This document shows, in pieces, positions 62,420 to 64,000 of a stretch of 64,000 nt of DNA (position 1 is its first letter; each line of letters opens with the position of its first letter). The position numbers were made by a program, and so were the translations under genes. Under the pieces are notes generated by a model. It did not search any database and was not told where the DNA came from. It saw nothing but the letters and a program-made list of their open reading frames with translations. This stretch comes from Pontixanthobacter rizhaonensis. Its GTDB lineage: Bacteria > Pseudomonadota > Alphaproteobacteria > Sphingomonadales > Sphingomonadaceae. The stretch lies in the NCBI RefSeq assembly GCF_012972675.1, contig NZ_JABCRE010000003.1, positions 310,001 through 374,000 of the forward strand. Reading direction: 5' to 3'.

Positions 62420-63976
62420 TTACCCCAGCAGACCTGCAGAAGCGGCAGCCCAAACGGCTCCGCCGCCGATAATCGCGGCAATCACATAACCACCAATCCC
62501 GGCAGAGCGCTTGTCTCGCTTGTCCCACATCAGTGGGACATCGGGCAGCGGCGCCTGATCGGGTGCACCGCCTTTGGGCGGGAACTTGTCTTCAATCCGC
62601 CGGATCAACGCCGGAAGACGCATCAACGTATCTGTGTCTTCCTTCAGCCGGTCAGCCACCAGCGATTCGGGGCCAAGCTCATCGCGGATCCATGCCTGCA
62701 CATAGGGGCCGGACGTGTCCCACATATTGATTTCGGGGTTGAGCTGAGTCGCAATTCCTTCGACCATCACCATCGTTTTTTGCAGCAGCAGCAAATGCGG
62801 CTGTGTTTGCATGTCAAAATCGCGGGTGATGGCAAACAGGCCGTCCAGCATCTGCCCGACGCTGAGTTCTTTGACCGGCTTGCCGCGCATGGGCTCGCCC
62901 ACGGCACGCAAAGCTGTCGCGAACTCACCGACGGAATGATAGCTCGGCACATATTGCGCCTCAAAATGGATCTCTGCCACGCGTTTATAATTACCGGTGG
63001 TCAAGCCGTAGAGGATTTCTGCCAGCCATGCCCGCGCCTGCCGGTCGATCCGCCCCATGATCCCGAAATCAATCGCGACAATCGTGCCATCCGCTTTCAC
63101 GAATAAATTGCCCTGATGCATATCCGCATGGAAGAAGCCGCCGCTGATTGCCTGGGTCAGGAAAGCCAGGACCAGTCGCTGCGCCATTTCCGATAGATCG
63201 TGGTCTGCCTCAACCAACGCCTGCCGGTCGCTGATTTTGGTGCCGTCGACCCAAGCGACGGTCATCACGCGGCCATTGGTCCGGTCCCAATCGACGTCGG
63301 GCACTTCATAGCCCTCTATCGCCTTCATGCTTTCCATCAATTCGCTGGCGGAGGCCGCTTCACGGCGCAGATCCAGCTCGCGATTGGTCCAACGTTCGAA
63401 ATTGGCAATCGTCATGCGCGGGCGCAAACGAGCCGCCTCGCCGCCCAAACCTTCCAGATGGGCAGCTGCCCAATGATAGGTCTGGATATCCCGCTCAAAT
63501 TTTTCCCGGATACCGGGGCGCATGACTTTTACCGCTACTTCGCGGCCATCTGTCGTCGTTGCGCGATGGACCTGAGCAATAGACGCCGCGCCCACAGGCA
63601 CTTCTTCAATAGTGCTAAACAGGTTTTCCAGCGGCTGCCCGAAGCTGGTTTCAATAACTTTGCGAATTTCGGCAAAGTCCACTGGCGGCAAATTATCTTG
63701 CAGGGAAAGCAGGTTCTCCGCCGCCTCTTCACCCACCAGATCGGGCCGGGTTGCCAAAGACTGCCCAAGCTTAATTGCCGCCGGCCCAATCGCCCGGAAC
63801 GCGCTGGCATAATCAGGCACTCTAGGCTGGATCGTGCCAAACCGCGCCAACCGCATCAAACGGCGAACGGGCGGCGGCGTATTAGGATCAGATTCTAACC
63901 CGCGCAAAGCACCGTGCTTTGCCAGCGTCCGGCCCCATTTTAAGAGCCGCCAAATATGCGTTGCAGGGCGTGTCAC
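62420..63976 (-). CDS. ubiB: UbiB, ABC1/ADCK-family ubiquinone biosynthesis kinase-like protein
   Basis: 518 residues from GTG 63976. The KxGQ motif is in AAIKLGQSLATRPDLVG; nucleotide-binding AAIAQVHRA (Ala-rich loop form) and VAVKVMRPG; catalytic FFHADMHQGNLFVKADG and the IDFGIMGRI metal site; two C-terminal membrane helices at about 495-518. Needed for quinone biosynthesis. ubiE would be expected just upstream, outside the window. Confidence 0.95.
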   Translation of the reverse strand: MTRPATHIWRLLKWGRTLAKHGALRGLESDPNTPPPVRRLMRLARFGTIQPRVPDYASAFRAIGPAAIKLGQSLATRPDLVGEEAAENLLSLQDNLPPVDFAEIRKVIETSFGQPLENLFSTIEEVPVGAASIAQVHRATTTDGREVAVKVMRPGIREKFERDIQTYHWAAAHLEGLGGEAARLRPRMTIANFERWTNRELDLRREAASASELMESMKAIEGYEVPDVDWDRTNGRVMTVAWVDGTKISDRQALVEADHDLSEMAQRLVLAFLTQAISGGFFHADMHQGNLFVKADGTIVAIDFGIMGRIDRQARAWLAEILYGLTTGNYKRVAEIHFEAQYVPSYHSVGEFATALRAVGEPMRGKPVKELSVGQMLDGLFAITRDFDMQTQPHLLLLQKTMVMVEGIATQLNPEINMWDTSGPYVQAWIRDELGPESLVADRLKEDTDTLMRLPALIRRIEDKFPPKGGAPDQAPLPDVPLMWDKRDKRSAGIGGYVIAAIIGGGAVWAAASAGLLG

Positions 63977-64000
63977 GCAGTCAGACTTTCCAACCGGAAT

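Noticed and set aside
1..64000. tRNA, rRNA, CRISPR array, integrase or transposase genes
   Set aside because: None recognised on either strand. Short RNA genes can be missed by eye, so a covariance-model search would be decisive.

Overview
The window reads as a chromosomal segment of a Sphingomonadales alphaproteobacterium, most like Erythrobacteraceae. This rests on the NepR/EcfG general stress locus with an EcfG-type promoter, the coaBC-dut and ubiB neighbourhood, the PheA ACT-domain style, an mltA-Smr-timA-secB cluster, and a SigF/NrsF module of Caulobacter type. No rRNA, tRNA, CRISPR array, prophage or insertion sequence was recognised. Placement below order level is inference.

Layout. 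1-1481: general stress response genes (divergent CHASE-domain sensor kinase, nepR, ecfG). 1547-12282: housekeeping and metabolism (AI-2E-type transporter, sodB, DAACS symporter, glmM, a DUF1272 zinc-ribbon protein, a thiD-VOC fusion, a LOG-family protein, ppx, rlmE, membrane cytochrome c, pheA). 12339-20089: a tightly coupled eight-gene run (DUF4129, DUF4350, MoxR ATPase, DUF58, SpoIIM-like, RDD, GNAT, class A beta-lactamase), most junctions being 4-nt ATGA overlaps. 20139-25103: a secreted Ntn asparaginase, a mechanosensitive-channel-like protein, a GNAT, an SDR and an HSL-type hydrolase.

25178-29544 is the most interesting part: a divergent bufferin-type (MNIO/DUF692) RiPP metallophore locus. 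The minus arm encodes a six-cysteine precursor (BufA2-like), then BufB (MNIO) and BufC. The plus arm encodes a four-cysteine DUF2282 precursor (BufA1), a DoxX protein, an ECF sigma factor (SigF-like) and its membrane anti-sigma NrsF with two cysteines 50 residues apart. Each arm has a promoter-like element GTAAC(C/G)-N16-CGAA, matching the SigF motif as I recall it from Caulobacter. One modification pair (BufBC) would therefore serve two structurally different precursors under a metal/oxidant-sensing autoregulated sigma factor. A hairpin lies between bufA2 and bufB and may keep precursor expression above enzyme expression.

29530-43730: an unknown six-TM protein, an OmpW-family porin, ispG, an FAD/NAD(P) oxidoreductase, a CxxS thioredoxin-like lipoprotein, an HDAC-family hydrolase, a retropepsin-like protease, a lipoprotein, two different L,D-transpeptidase families side by side, an EamA transporter, acnA and a periplasmic rhodanese. 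43808-46117: a 769-residue Ser/Gly/Thr repeat protein with a PEP-CTERM-like tail. 46336-49147: ruvB and ruvA, separated by a small GIY-YIG nuclease flanked by REP-like 46-bp repeats and by a DsrE-family periplasmic protein. 49258-63976: aroC, ahpC-ahpF, Smr, mltA, timA, secB, murJ, trpS, a DUF4136 lipoprotein, a small membrane protein, dut, coaBC, DUF4345 and ubiB.
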